Assembly: GCA_016699635.1 (NCBI GenBank)
Contig: CP064983.1
Location: forward strand, 1,178,001-1,242,000
Source: Bacteroidota bacterium
Lineage (GTDB): Bacteria > Bacteroidota > Bacteroidia > AKYH767-A > OLB10
Length of the DNA: 64,000 bases
Direction of reading: 5' to 3'
Of the stretch, positions 54,589 to 64,000 are shown one piece after another. The first letter of the stretch is position 1, and each line of letters starts with the position of its first letter. The notes under the pieces are model-generated. The model saw nothing but the letters and a program-made list of their open reading frames with translations. It ran no database searches and was not told where the DNA came from. A program made the translations under genes and the position numbers.

Positions 54589-55258
54589 TTAACGGCATTG
54601 CCATTTTGAGTTTTGTGGCAACGGTATTGTAAAATGCATAGCTTGATTTGTTTTGGGATGAGAAAAAAGTATTTCAGATGCAATTAAGGCAATGGCTCCT
54701 TGCTGATAGTTGGTTACTGCACCATAAAATGAATCGCCAACAACAGCAGCATTTCTGGAAGAAAATTGTGCCCGTATCTGATGGTAACGACCGGTAATTA
54801 ATTCAATTTTATAGAGAACAGCGTTTGACTTAGTATTACATATTTCTTTATATCTTAACTCTGCTCTGACAAAACCTTCTTTCTTCTTTGCTGAAAGAAT
54901 TGCTTTTTAAGTTTTGTGTTTTTTGATGATAGTCTGTTAGTGTACCTTCTGCAGAAGGTAAAGCATGTTCTGTTAAGGCATGATAAACTTTTGTGATGCT
55001 TTTGTTATTAAACTGTTCATTGAGATTCTGCAAAGCTGATTTTGTTTTCGCAATTATTATCAAACCTTCTGTTACACGATCAATGCGATGCGGAAAGCCT
55101 ATGTAATAATTCTTATTGGTTGGGAATTTAGTCTGAAGATGATTCAGAAACCAATTTTGCAGCGAAGGGTTTCCAAAATTATCCTCTTCGACCATTAACC
55201 CTGCCGGCTTATGCAGCACGGCAAGGTAATAGTCTTCAAATAAGATTGATGGTTGCAA
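54589..55258 (-). CDS. RluA-family pseudouridine synthase, frameshifted
   Basis: About 222 residues after correction. The first fragment (54848-55258) has LAVLHKPAGLMVEED and the catalytic region FPHRIDRVTEGL; the Asp of HRIDR is the nucleophile. Past a break near 54885 the shifted frame reads GFVRAELRYKEI, GRYHQIRAQFS and ends QAMHFTIPLPQNSKW before a stop at 54589. It isomerises uridine in rRNA or tRNA; the target site is unknown. Confidence 0.88.
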
Positions 55259-55270
55259 AATTTTACTTGT

Positions 55271-58200
55271 TTACTGAACAATAAACTTTGATGTCAGTTT
55301 AAATCCATCACCATTGGTGAAATCAACGAAATATATTCCCGGTTTCAGATTTTCTTTGTTGAAGTCGAAAGAATTTGATTGCAGTTGTTCTGCTCTTTGC
55401 ACACCATTTTCAAGTACATCATAAATTAATAATCTGCCATTATCCACTGTAAGGTCGCTACTAATAGTAATTGTTGCATCTTGTAAAACAGGATTTGGAA
55501 AAACTGTTAATGTAGATTCTGTTTCAAATAAATTACGCTCTCCTGCAATGCGGCATGGATTTACATAAACCTGAATTGATGGTGATAGTTTTGAGCAACC
55601 GTTACCGGATTGGCGAACTCTGTATCCGCCAGCAGTATTTGCAGTATAAGAAGCAGAAGTTGCACCTGTTATATCAATGCTGTTTTTAGTCCATTGGTAA
55701 ACCACACCGGGCCAGGTATTGGTATTTAAAGTTACATCCTGTCCGGTACATATTGTTGTTGGTCCGGAGGCAGAAATTGCAGGTGTTGGATTATTAATTA
55801 CTGTCAACACTAAATTAGATGTTGTAACCGGACAAATACCATTTAAAGAAACTATTGCATAATAGGTTCCGGCAGAAGTTACATTATAAGTTGAATTGAC
55901 TGCGCCACTCATTGCTACATTATTTCTGTACCACTGATAAGTATAAACAGGGTTTGATGTAACTGACATTTGAAAAATCTGACCTGCGCAAATGGTTGCT
56001 ATTCCGGAAGGCGAAATGACTGCTGAAACAGTAGCACTATTCACCGTTACAACATTTGAGGTTGCATTACCGCAAGGCGATGTCATATAAACTGAATAAC
56101 TGCCTGCGGTGTTTACCGTCAATGTAGGAGATGTTTCTCCGTTAATGTCAACACCATTATTTTCCATTGATAAGTGAAGCCTGTGCCCGTACTTGCTGAT
56201 AAAACAACAGAGGCACCTGTACAAATTGTAACTGTTCCGGCAGGAAGTACTGATGCACTGAACGAACCTATTGATACCGGTATTGCATTGGATATAGTAG
56301 TACCACATGATGCTGATACCTTGCATGTATAACTACCGCTGGAAGTTGCTGCATAAGTTGTACTTATTGAACCACTGATGTCAACACCATTCTTTTGCCA
56401 TTGATAGTAATAACCCGGAATAGGATTTACCAATTCCATATTTACTGTTCCTACAGGCGAACATAATGTTGTCTGATCGTTGGTATTAATCTGAGCTATT
56501 ACACTATTTGCTTTTTGAACACTAACTGTTTTTGATTTAGAACAACCATTTGCGGTTTGAATAACTCGATAGCCTCCAGCTTGTGTTGCATTGTAAGTCT
56601 GAGCGGTTGCTCCGGGAATATCAACACTGTTAAACTGCCATTGATAATTTACGCCTGTAAATGTATTTGCTGTCAGTGCAACATAACCCGGTGCACAAAA
56701 TGATAATGCTGTTGACGAGCTGATGGTTGGTGTAGGATTATTTATTACACTGATCACAATTACATTTGAATTACCGGAACAAGTACCTGTTACTTTACAA
56801 TAATACTGACCGGCACTACTTGCATTATAATTCTGATTGACAGAAGTTCCTAATGCTACATTATTTCTATACCACTGATAGGATGATGCACCTGCAGGGG
56901 CAGATAACATTACATTGGCTCCGGCACAAATGTTTGTTGAACCGTTTGCTGTAATCTGTGGTAATCCTGTGCCAAGTGTTAGTATAGTTTGTGATGAGGT
57001 TGCTGAACATCCTGTTAAAGTAACAACAACATCGTAAATGCCCGATACGGTGGCTGTGTAATTATCAGCAGTGGCACCTGAAATATTGTTGCTATTTAAT
57101 CGCCATTGGAAATTATATCCAACACCTGTTGCAGCATTTAATAATTGTGATGCATTACATGTTGTAACATTTCCTGATGGTGTGATTGATGCAACCGGTA
57201 ATGGATTTACAGTTGTTGTTGCACTTGTGCTTCCTGTACATCCACTAGCATTGGTAACTGTTACTGTAAAAGTTCCTGCTGTTGATACATTAATTGAAGA
57301 TGTTGTTGCTCCGGTTGACCACAGATAGGTACTGTATCCTGAACCTGCATTCAATGTTGTTGAACTTCCTGAACAAAATGATGTTGTTCCACTTATTGAT
57401 GGTGTTGGATTTGAATTAACCGTTGTTGTTGCACTTGTGCTTCCTATACATCCACTTGCATTGGTAACTGTTACTGCAAAAGTCCCTGCTGTTGATACAT
57501 TGATTGAAGATGTTGTTGCTCCGGTTGACCACAGATAGGTACTGTATCCTGAACCCGCATTCAATGTTGTTGAACTTCCTGAACAAAATGATGTTGTTCC
57601 ACTTATTGATGGTGTTGGATTTGAATTAACCGTTGTTGTTGCACTTGTGCTTCCCGTACATCCACTTGCATTGGTAACAGTTACTGTAAAAGTCCCTGCT
57701 GTTGATACATTGATGGAAGATGTTGTTGCACCGGTTGACCACAAATATGTACTGTATCCTGAACCTGCATTCAATGTTGTTGAACTTCCTGAACAAAATG
57801 ATGTTGTTCCACTTATTGATGGTGTTGGACTGCCATTAACTGTTATGTTACTGTTGTTGTCACTTCCAATTACTGATGGATTAGAACTAATCACACGAAT
57901 TCTGAATGCTGCACCTGTTGCAGTGCCTAAAGGTATCTGACAAGTAATAGTTCCGGCAGAGGTAGAAGTAAGTGTACCAATATTAACCGGGCTGGCAAAT
58001 GAGCCGCTTGCATTAGAAAGTTGTGCTGTAAAAACATTTCCTGCATTGGCTGCTGCATCAACAGTGTAAGGAACATTTAATGATGCTCCTTTACAAAAAC
58101 TTAAGGGCGAAACCGGTGATGTGGTTATTGTTGTTAATCCTGTTGATGTTGTAATAGTAAAGTTTGTATTACTGATGTCGAAGAAGATGTTACCAACGGC

Positions 58201-60104
58201 TTCGACCTTCATTCTTGCAGTAGTAGTTGAAATATTAGGTACTGTAATAGTCTGGCTTCCATCATTAGGAGTAGAAGCTAATAAAACTGTAGGATAGGTA
58301 TAACCACCATCAGTACTTAATGAAATTTTTACGTTAGCAGTATTGATACCACTTCCTGTTGTTCCGCTTACATTCCAGGTTACTGTTTGTGTGCTGTTGC
58401 CTGCCCAGGTTACAGCAGTGTTTGGAGCAGTTACTGCGAAAGCGCCACCTGCGTTAACAACAGTAACAATAACGTTAGAGTCGGGATGCATGATGCCACC
58501 GCCACCGGTGCGGCTGTCGCGTGCTGTTAGTCTGAATTTTAATGTACGAGCCTGATTGGATAACAACTCACCTACTGTTGTAGTGTTATTTACCACATCA
58601 GACATTTGTGGAAATGTGCGTGATGGACTAGTTGTAGGAGGAAAAGGACGAAACATTGGTGCCGTAGTTGACTGCACATTCCATGCACCGGCAGGGCCTA
58701 AATCTCTCTCTTCCCATGAATAAGTTAGTGCATCACCGTTGGCATCTGTTGCTGCGCCCGTAAGCACAAAAGGGGTACTGATAGGAATAGTACAATTATA
58801 ACCCATATTGGTTACAACGGGTGCTGTGTTGCCTGTTGATGTAGTTACAGGGCATGAATTTCCTCCTCCTGTATTTGAAAAAGTAATCATCTGATCAAGA
58901 CTGTAACCATGAAAATATGCAATGCTGTGAGGTGCAAGATTATCGCTACCACAAATTCCTGCATAAGCCTGAATGGTGATGCCACTGCCCGGTTCATAAG
59001 CTGCAGTAGAAGATCTGTTGCCACTGCAACTACCTGTTGTGCTGTTAAAAGTATGGTCGCCTCCAAACTGATGACCCATTTCATGTGCCACATAGTCAAT
59101 ATCAAAACCATCACCTGAAGGTGATCCGCTACCGGTTACACCTTTTGCTTTATTGAGCTGCTGCACACACATCCTAAATAAGCCACACCTCCACCACCGG
59201 TGCTGAATACGTGACCAATGTCGTAGTTTGAACTGCCAATTATATTATCGCAAGTAGTTTGATTCTGCCCCAACATGGTTGAACCATTGTTGTTAGTAAA
59301 TGGATCTGTTGACGAATTGGTATAAACAATCAAATTATTATTGGCAACCATGACCATGCGAATAGAAAGTTCTGATTCATAAACACCGTTTACACGATTC
59401 ATCGTAGTAGCCATTCCTGCCATTGCACCGGAGACTGTTCCTCCATAAAATGCTGCATATTCGCCTGTACATGACAATGCAAGTCTGTAGGTTCGTAACT
59501 GTGTACCGTTGGTGCGCTGCACTGTGTTACCATTTGCATTTTGTATTTCCATTGCTGTTTTATCAGCAAGAGAACATTCAAAAGAGTTTTGTCTGATTAG
59601 ATTCTTCCTCTCATAGCTCATGTAATAATTTACAGTGTTTTGATTGTAAGGATCAATATAAACATCACCTTTTGAAGAACGAATCATGGCATGAAAGCCA
59701 AATTGTGTTACATCTAACTTTATGGTTGCCGTAACATCGTCAATGCCCTGACCGGTGTATGTTTTTATCTGCGGAAATTTGGCAGCCAAATCGGGATGCA
59801 TTACATTGTATTGAAAAATGCTGAAACGCTCAAAAGAGCCATCAGGCATAGGTATCTCAAGCATCAATCCGTTTTTAAGATTTGCTGTTTGTGAAGGCTC
59901 TGCCTTTGCCGTGTTTAAATACTGTTGTAATAAATTTAAATCGAGATTAAGTGCCCTATAGCTTGAAGGCACAGTAAGTCGTTCACCGGAAACAGGGATA
60001 GTTGAAACCTCGCGCCAGAAAATTTTTGAATCTTGTGCATTGAGGACATAGGTTGCCTGGATGATGAACAATGCCGTCATCATTGTTTTGAAAATACCCT
60101 TCAT
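55271..60104 (-). CDS. T9SS-secreted reprolysin-like metalloprotease, two frameshifts
   Basis: About 1,610 residues. The start is the ATG at 60104 (MKGIFKTMMTALFI). The peptidase domain has the zinc motif HEMGHQFGGDH with DYVAHEM. Then come PKD/cadherin-like domains, three nearly identical 70-residue Ig-like repeats (FCSGSSTTLNAGSGYSTYLW) and further Ig-like units, ending in a type A sorting domain (TVFPNPVLQDATITISS to FKLTSKFIVQ). Frames break near 59150, just before MCVQQLNKAKG, and near 56150; both joins are clear. Probably an extracellular protease exported by the type IX system. Confidence 0.9.
57212..57835 (-). repeat. Three tandem 210-bp repeats inside the metalloprotease gene
   Basis: Units start at 57212, 57422 and 57632 and are nearly identical over their length (a handful of differences visible). 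Each encodes one 70-residue Ig-like domain with CSGSSTTLNAGSGYST and ATTSSINVSTAGTF. The rest of the gene is much more diverged. Confidence 0.9.
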
Positions 60105-60216
60105 TTGGAAATCGTTTTTTATTATACTTTGAAGCAAAATTCCTTAAAAAAACTATTAATAACAAAGGCCGGAGTAATAAATGCACAAATAGCAGTATAG
60201 TAAGCGAGTAGCCGTT

Positions 60217-60272
60217 GAGAATTCAGAATGTAGAATTCAGAGTTCAGAATTGAAAGTTGAGAGTTGAGAGTC
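60217..60272. repeat. Degenerate AGAATTCAGA-type intergenic repeat
   Basis: Iterated short units (GAATTCAGAATGTAGAATTC, then TTCAGAATTGAAAGTTGAG) upstream of the metalloprotease gene. A related copy is at 61488-61522. Confidence 0.6.
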
Positions 60273-60331
60273 AAAATGTAAAAGTGAGGGGAAATGGGAG
60301 GGGTGAGCCAATTAGTATTAACATCATGCCG

Positions 60332-60915
60332 CTATTTACTTTTCTTTTTGGATGGTTTACAGGTTTTACAGAATTGGTCCAACTGCTCAATTTCCTTATT
60401 AACTTCTCTATGTAACTCTATTAACTTCTCCGTATTTCTGCCTATCTCAGTAGCTTTTCCGGCAATGGTACGTCTTTCGGATAGTTCTTGTTGAATCTTA
60501 TCATAAATAGGTTGGAAAAAACTAATGTCAGAAAAAGCCCCCTTTTCTTCAAATAAACTTTTACGAAATTTTCTCGCATACAATTCCGACAAATCAAAAT
60601 CATATCCAGCAAAGGAAAGCAGGTCGAGAGCAATTAAACTATCGGGGGCAACTAATGATGCAGCATTTCTATTAAAGGAGCAATTAACTTTTGAATTAAA
60701 ATTTTTGTAAACATAAACTCTGCATTATTCATGTAAAATGAAAATTCCATGCCAGAGCCTGTAAGTAAAGAGTAACTGTCTATCTCGCCAATTTGAGAAG
60801 CTGGCGATTGAAAATCGCTTAACTGCAACTGGTATTTTCCATCCCACTCAATCTTATTTTGTCCATGTAGAATGCCAGTAAAAGCTAAAAACAATACTGT
60901 AAATACCTGCCTCAT
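60332..60915 (-). CDS. Secreted protein of unknown function, frameshifted
   Basis: About 194 residues. Fragment 60652-60915 starts MRQVFTVLFLAFTGILHGQ, a signal peptide, and the frame shifts near 60690 (a run of As and Ts in ACAAAAATTTT) to read NSKVNCSFNRNAASL and continue in 60332-60592, ending in a basic Lys-rich tail (CKPSKKKSK). I recognise no domain. The C-terminal half looks helical. Confidence 0.6.
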
Positions 60916-60980
60916 ATATCTCTTGAAATATGCTTTCCTGTTATGCTTAAATTAAGGCAACTAATTTATGTTTTTAAATT

Positions 60981-61393
60981 TTAATTGTGTGGTTTCGTAC
61001 TAAAATAATTACTCAGCATTTTCATTTGCGAAAACAGCCACCATGCATATATTAAGATTATGGGGACTAGTAAATAGTTAACAATTTTCAAATGTTTGAA
61101 GTAAAGTAAAACAACCACAACAAAAAAAATTGAAAAATAAACTGAACTTGTTTAAATGAAATCTTTTCATCAGTTACTTCTGATATGTCTGTTGCATGTT
61201 TGGATTTCAGTTTATTATTTATCCATAAGCCTAAATACAGCCATGCAAAAGCTACAGCCGGAAAAATTATCAGTCCGGGCATCACTGATTTGTGTTGTGT
61301 TATAACTGTGTAAATTAACAATCCGCATATTGCAAATGCAGCAATGCTGTTACGTATAAATTTATCTCTAAAATACTTGGCTCGCTCATACAT
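60981..61393 (-). CDS. Small membrane protein, frameshifted
   Basis: About 137 residues. The obvious fragment ends at 61088, but at a run of eight A (61122-61129) a shifted frame continues FVVVVLLYFKHLK and a further hydrophobic stretch, ending STKPHN at 60981. Predicted to have about four helices (AAFAICGLLIYTV, IIFPAVAFAWLYLGL, then two more). No family recognised. Confidence 0.6.
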
Positions 61394-61487
61394 GACAAAT
61401 AGTGTTTTAAAAAATTAAACTGTTTGGGAACATAAGCAAATATGAATGTAAAATTGAGAATTTAAACTGAAAAAGAGATGAGATTTC

Positions 61488-61522
61488 AAAATGCAGAGTT
61501 TAGAATACAGAATTAAAAGTTA
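61488..61522. repeat. Second copy of the AGAATTCAGA-type repeat
   Basis: CAGAGTTTAGAATACAGAATT resembles the copy at 60217-60272. It lies between the methyltransferase and a small membrane-protein gene. Confidence 0.45.
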
Positions 61523-61545
61523 GCTAGCACTTTCAACCACAAAAC

Positions 61546-62352
61546 CTATTTCCAAGCTTTTACGATGAGGCCGGTGCCTGTGCGATGCTTTATGTTTACG
61601 TCTAAATAGTTTAGCACAAAACAAATTGGATAAAACAGCAGGTAATAGAATGGAAGAATAATAAAAAATGCCTTGGTATATCCCAATGCAGAGATAGGAT
61701 ACTTCATAGATAAGCGCCAGGAGATTTTTCCGGGAGTGCCGTAAGAATACTTTGCTTCGGCACGACTGAAGCCATTTCGCAGCAGCTTTGCTTTTATATC
61801 GTCAATGTTATAGCCATCGCGAACATGCTCTTCGATGAAAGATTGTTGGTCATCGCCATGAACATCACTGCCACCCTGATCGCTTGGTGTTGAAATGACT
61901 AACATGCCACCGCTTTTGAGTGATGCAGAATAATTTCTGAAAACCTGCTCATCTTCAAGAATGTGCTCCATTACATCAACACAAACAACAAGATTGTATG
62001 TTGAGGGCGACTGGTATTTGGTTAAATCTTCAATGCCGAATTGTACGTTTTTATATCCTGCCTTCTGAAAAAAATTATTGCAATCGCTGACCTGCTCTTC
62101 TTTGACATCTACTGCATAAATTTTCCAATTCTTGTTTCGTGAAGCAAGCCAGTAGGTGTATTGGCCAAAGCCTGAGCCAGCATCTAAAATATGTGCATTG
62201 TTGTCAACTGTTTTTTCCCATTGCTTTAGCTCATTATGGATGTGCCAGGCGCGCAGGAGCAATAAATCGAGCAGACGGTAAAATGTTTTTCTTAAAAATG
62301 GTGATTTATTAAACACCTCGCCCAGAGAGCGCTTTATAGGATCGTATTGCAT
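61546..62352 (-). CDS. Class I SAM-dependent methyltransferase
   Basis: 268 residues with an AdoMet-binding motif LDAGSGFGQYTYWLA, post-I acidic residue in KIYAVDVKEEQ and CVDVMEHILED, then the FRNYSASLKSGGMLVISTP strand. A C-terminal hydrophobic hairpin (FFIILPFYYLLFYPICFVLN) suggests membrane association. Eight bases downstream of rbfA. Target unknown. Confidence 0.87.
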   Translation of the reverse strand: MQYDPIKRSLGEVFNKSPFLRKTFYRLLDLLLLRAWHIHNELKQWEKTVDNNAHILDAGSGFGQYTYWLASRNKNWKIYAVDVKEEQVSDCNNFFQKAGYKNVQFGIEDLTKYQSPSTYNLVVCVDVMEHILEDEQVFRNYSASLKSGGMLVISTPSDQGGSDVHGDDQQSFIEEHVRDGYNIDDIKAKLLRNGFSRAEAKYSYGTPGKISWRLSMKYPISALGYTKAFFIILPFYYLLFYPICFVLNYLDVNIKHRTGTGLIVKAWK

Positions 62353-62360
62353 TCAGTGTG

Positions 62361-62726
62361 TCAGTCTTGCTTTGGATCGTTTTTATGGATTTCTTTAAAC
62401 AGCTTTTCAATATGCTCGGCATAGTCTAAGCTCTCATCATTAAAAAATTTCAGCTCAGGAATATGTCTTATCTGATTGCGGATTCTGTTACCTAACTTTC
62501 TTCTGATGTCGTGCATCTTATGGTTCAGGCTGTTTACTATCTCTTCAGCATTTTTCTGCTTGAATAAACTTAAACGCACATAGGCAATGCCAAGGTCAGG
62601 CGTTACTCTGACATTGGTGACAGTAACAAAGGCATTTCCATAAAACGAACTGCCTTCGAGCTGAAACAAACTACTGATTTCTTTTTGCAACATTCTTGAA
62701 ATTTTCTGCTGCCTTGTGCTGTCCAT
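62361..62726 (-). CDS. rbfA: Ribosome-binding factor A
   Basis: 121 residues matching RbfA, which assists 16S rRNA 5' end maturation. Typical features are the N-terminal RQQKISRMLQKEISSLF and FVTVTNVRVTPDLGIAYVRL, and the LGNRIRNQIRHIPELKFFND KH-like core. Intact; ends 8 bp before the methyltransferase. Confidence 0.94.
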   Translation of the reverse strand: MDSTRQQKISRMLQKEISSLFQLEGSSFYGNAFVTVTNVRVTPDLGIAYVRLSLFKQKNAEEIVNSLNHKMHDIRRKLGNRIRNQIRHIPELKFFNDESLDYAEHIEKLFKEIHKNDPKQD

Positions 62727-62748
62727 TAACTTATTCTTAAATTAAAAT

Positions 62749-63416
62749 TTATTTGATTTCGCCCAGCTTACTTGTGAGAAGCTGTATGGCAGTACGCTGA
62801 CTGTCAATTTCGCTTTTCTTCTTGCTCAGGTCATTTTCTTTTTTGTAGGCATCGTCTTCGGCTTTCTTAATATTATCTTTATATTTTTCAACATCGCTGC
62901 GCAATGACTTAATGTCTTTTTCCAAAGAGCCTCTGTCGCTTTCCATCTTACCCAACAATGTTTCTGCATCTTTTAATTGTGACTGAATAGGTGCTTTGGT
63001 TGTTTCTATTGCAAAATTTTTAACCATCTGCTCTGCTGTACTATATTTAGTGGCATCAACAGTTGATGATAAATAAGCCCCTCCTAAATCAAATGCAACC
63101 ATCACTTTAACACTGTTGTCGGCTTTGTTTTCTTCAAAACGAGCATAAATGTCAATTGGATTATTGCCCCAGTCTTTTATCAGAACATTGTCGGTAAAAG
63201 TTTCCTCTTTACCTGCTGTTACTTTTTTACTTTTTAAAGATTTCATATAGGTTGTCCAGCTATTGGTAACATCCTTGAGGCTGTTGTTAAAGCAAGTTGT
63301 AACAATTGCAGGTTGCTGTCCGGTAGAGAATGTTGATGTTTGTTCAGCTACAGTAATAACCTGTGCCGAAGTGATTGTGTGCGCAAAAACAATGCTGCTG
63401 CTAAAATCTTTTTCAT
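62749..63416 (-). CDS. Exported coiled-coil protein of unknown function, frameshifted
   Basis: About 222 residues. A scan for long reading frames gives 62749-63246, but the ATG at 63416 (MKKILAAALF) supplies a signal peptide, with one frameshift near 63380 before HTITSAQVITVAEQTS. The middle is a beta-rich stretch (DIYARFEENKADNSVKVMVA), the end a charged coiled coil (MESDRGSLEKDIKSLRSDVE). No named domain recognised. Confidence 0.65.
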
Positions 63417-63513
63417 AAATTTTTTGATTATAAATAATGTTGCAAAGGTAGTAAAAATGCCTTTTCGCACTGAATAAACAGTGATAAAATGCTATAACTT
63501 CATTGAAACTGTT

Positions 63514-64000
63514 CTAAAGTTTATCGAGCCTGACTCGATAGGCATATCCTACTCTCACAAACCATGAATTCTGAACACTCATAGTGCTTTGAATATCTAT
63601 ATCGCGATTCTTAGTGCCTAAAACAAATTTTCTGAATACAGAGTGACCTGTTTCTAAAAACAATACATTATTCTTCGCAAAATAAAAATCGGAAGCAATG
63701 CGTAGCAGATTATCATTTGTTCTTAAATAGTAACTGTCGTCCTTGCGGTATGAAAGTGTCATTGTTTTTAGCGAAATCAAAAAATGTAGTTTGTTGATGC
63801 TGGCCTTATATTCTGCATTGAGCGAAGACGGAAGAATACCCCATAAATTCCATCGTGGTGTTATGCGATAATCAATACCGACCAATGGCAAAAAGTAAGG
63901 ACCGAAAAATTCGCTGTTGTAAAATAATCCGAGTTAATAACTTAGTTGCTCTGAGCGCTGATAGCTTTGTAAAATTGCTCCCCCAAGCTGATAGCTGCCC
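63514..64000 (-). CDS. DUF6268-like outer-membrane beta-barrel, partial, in-frame stop
   Basis: The 5' part lies outside the window. Within one frame the segment YQRSEQLSY is followed by a TAA at 63934-63936 and then LFYNSEFFGPYFLPLVGIDYRI, the usual continuation in DUF6268 barrels, followed by TPRWNLWGILPSSL. So the stop looks like an in-frame substitution (one base from AAA), not an indel. A C-terminal RVGYAYRVRLDKL ends the barrel. An error, a decayed gene or translation from a second start are all possible. Confidence 0.6.

Noticed and set aside
57071..57940. Plus-strand reading frames opposite the Ig-like repeats of the protease
   Set aside because: They arise because the repeats are read in the antisense direction; composition (Val/Pro-rich) and repetition mirror the coding strand.

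Overview
The window looks like part of a chromosome from an AT-rich member of the Bacteroidota, probably an uncultured relative of the Chitinophagales/Sphingobacteriales/Cytophagales. The evidence is a complete alternative complex III operon in the order actABCDEF followed by cytochrome oxidase genes, a protease with a type IX secretion C-terminal domain, giant PKD-repeat surface proteins, DUF4476, DUF4292 and DUF6268 proteins, and promoter-like boxes of the Bacteroidota type (TTTG, a spacer of about 20, then TANNTTTG). Most genes lie on the minus strand.

Layout: 1-4562 carries housekeeping genes (peptide transporter, tmk, a sugar-phosphate isomerase, a DUF885 lipoprotein). 4638-9229 is a tight four-gene envelope operon (glucosaminidase, two SGNH esterases, MBOAT acyltransferase). 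9368-20488 is the respiratory operon: alternative complex III oxidises quinol and passes electrons to an aa3-type oxidase. 20716-31614 holds a SPOR protein, a DUF4476 protein, a TPR sensor kinase, rpoN, a DUF349 protein, frr, a small ferredoxin and hypotheticals. 32001-41726 encodes a small secreted protein and a PKD-repeat protein of about 3,030 residues. 41908-46502 has dxs and a three-gene ABC importer. 46606-51769 is an envelope/division cluster (nucleotidyltransferase, TPR lipoprotein, DUF4292 lipoprotein, EnvC-like protein, TatA). 51850-55258 has a sigma-54 activator, tRNA-Gln, a radical SAM/SPASM protein and a pseudouridine synthase. 55271-60104 is a T9SS-secreted metalloprotease. The rest holds small membrane or secreted proteins, a methyltransferase, rbfA and part of a DUF6268 barrel.

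The most important caveat is that about half of the larger genes, including essential ones such as dxs and rpoN, are broken by single-base frameshifts. Wherever I could locate the break closely it usually fell in or beside a short homopolymer. I read this as sequencing/assembly error, and report such genes as single features spanning all their fragments.

The most unusual sequence structure is inside the giant PKD gene: 17 consecutive PKD units begin exactly 246 bp apart, alternating between two types (a 492-bp higher-order period), although the units have diverged. The gene then stops inside a final fibronectin-like domain, with no recognisable T9SS sorting domain, just before a strong terminator. 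I found no CRISPR array, insertion sequence, prophage or defence system.
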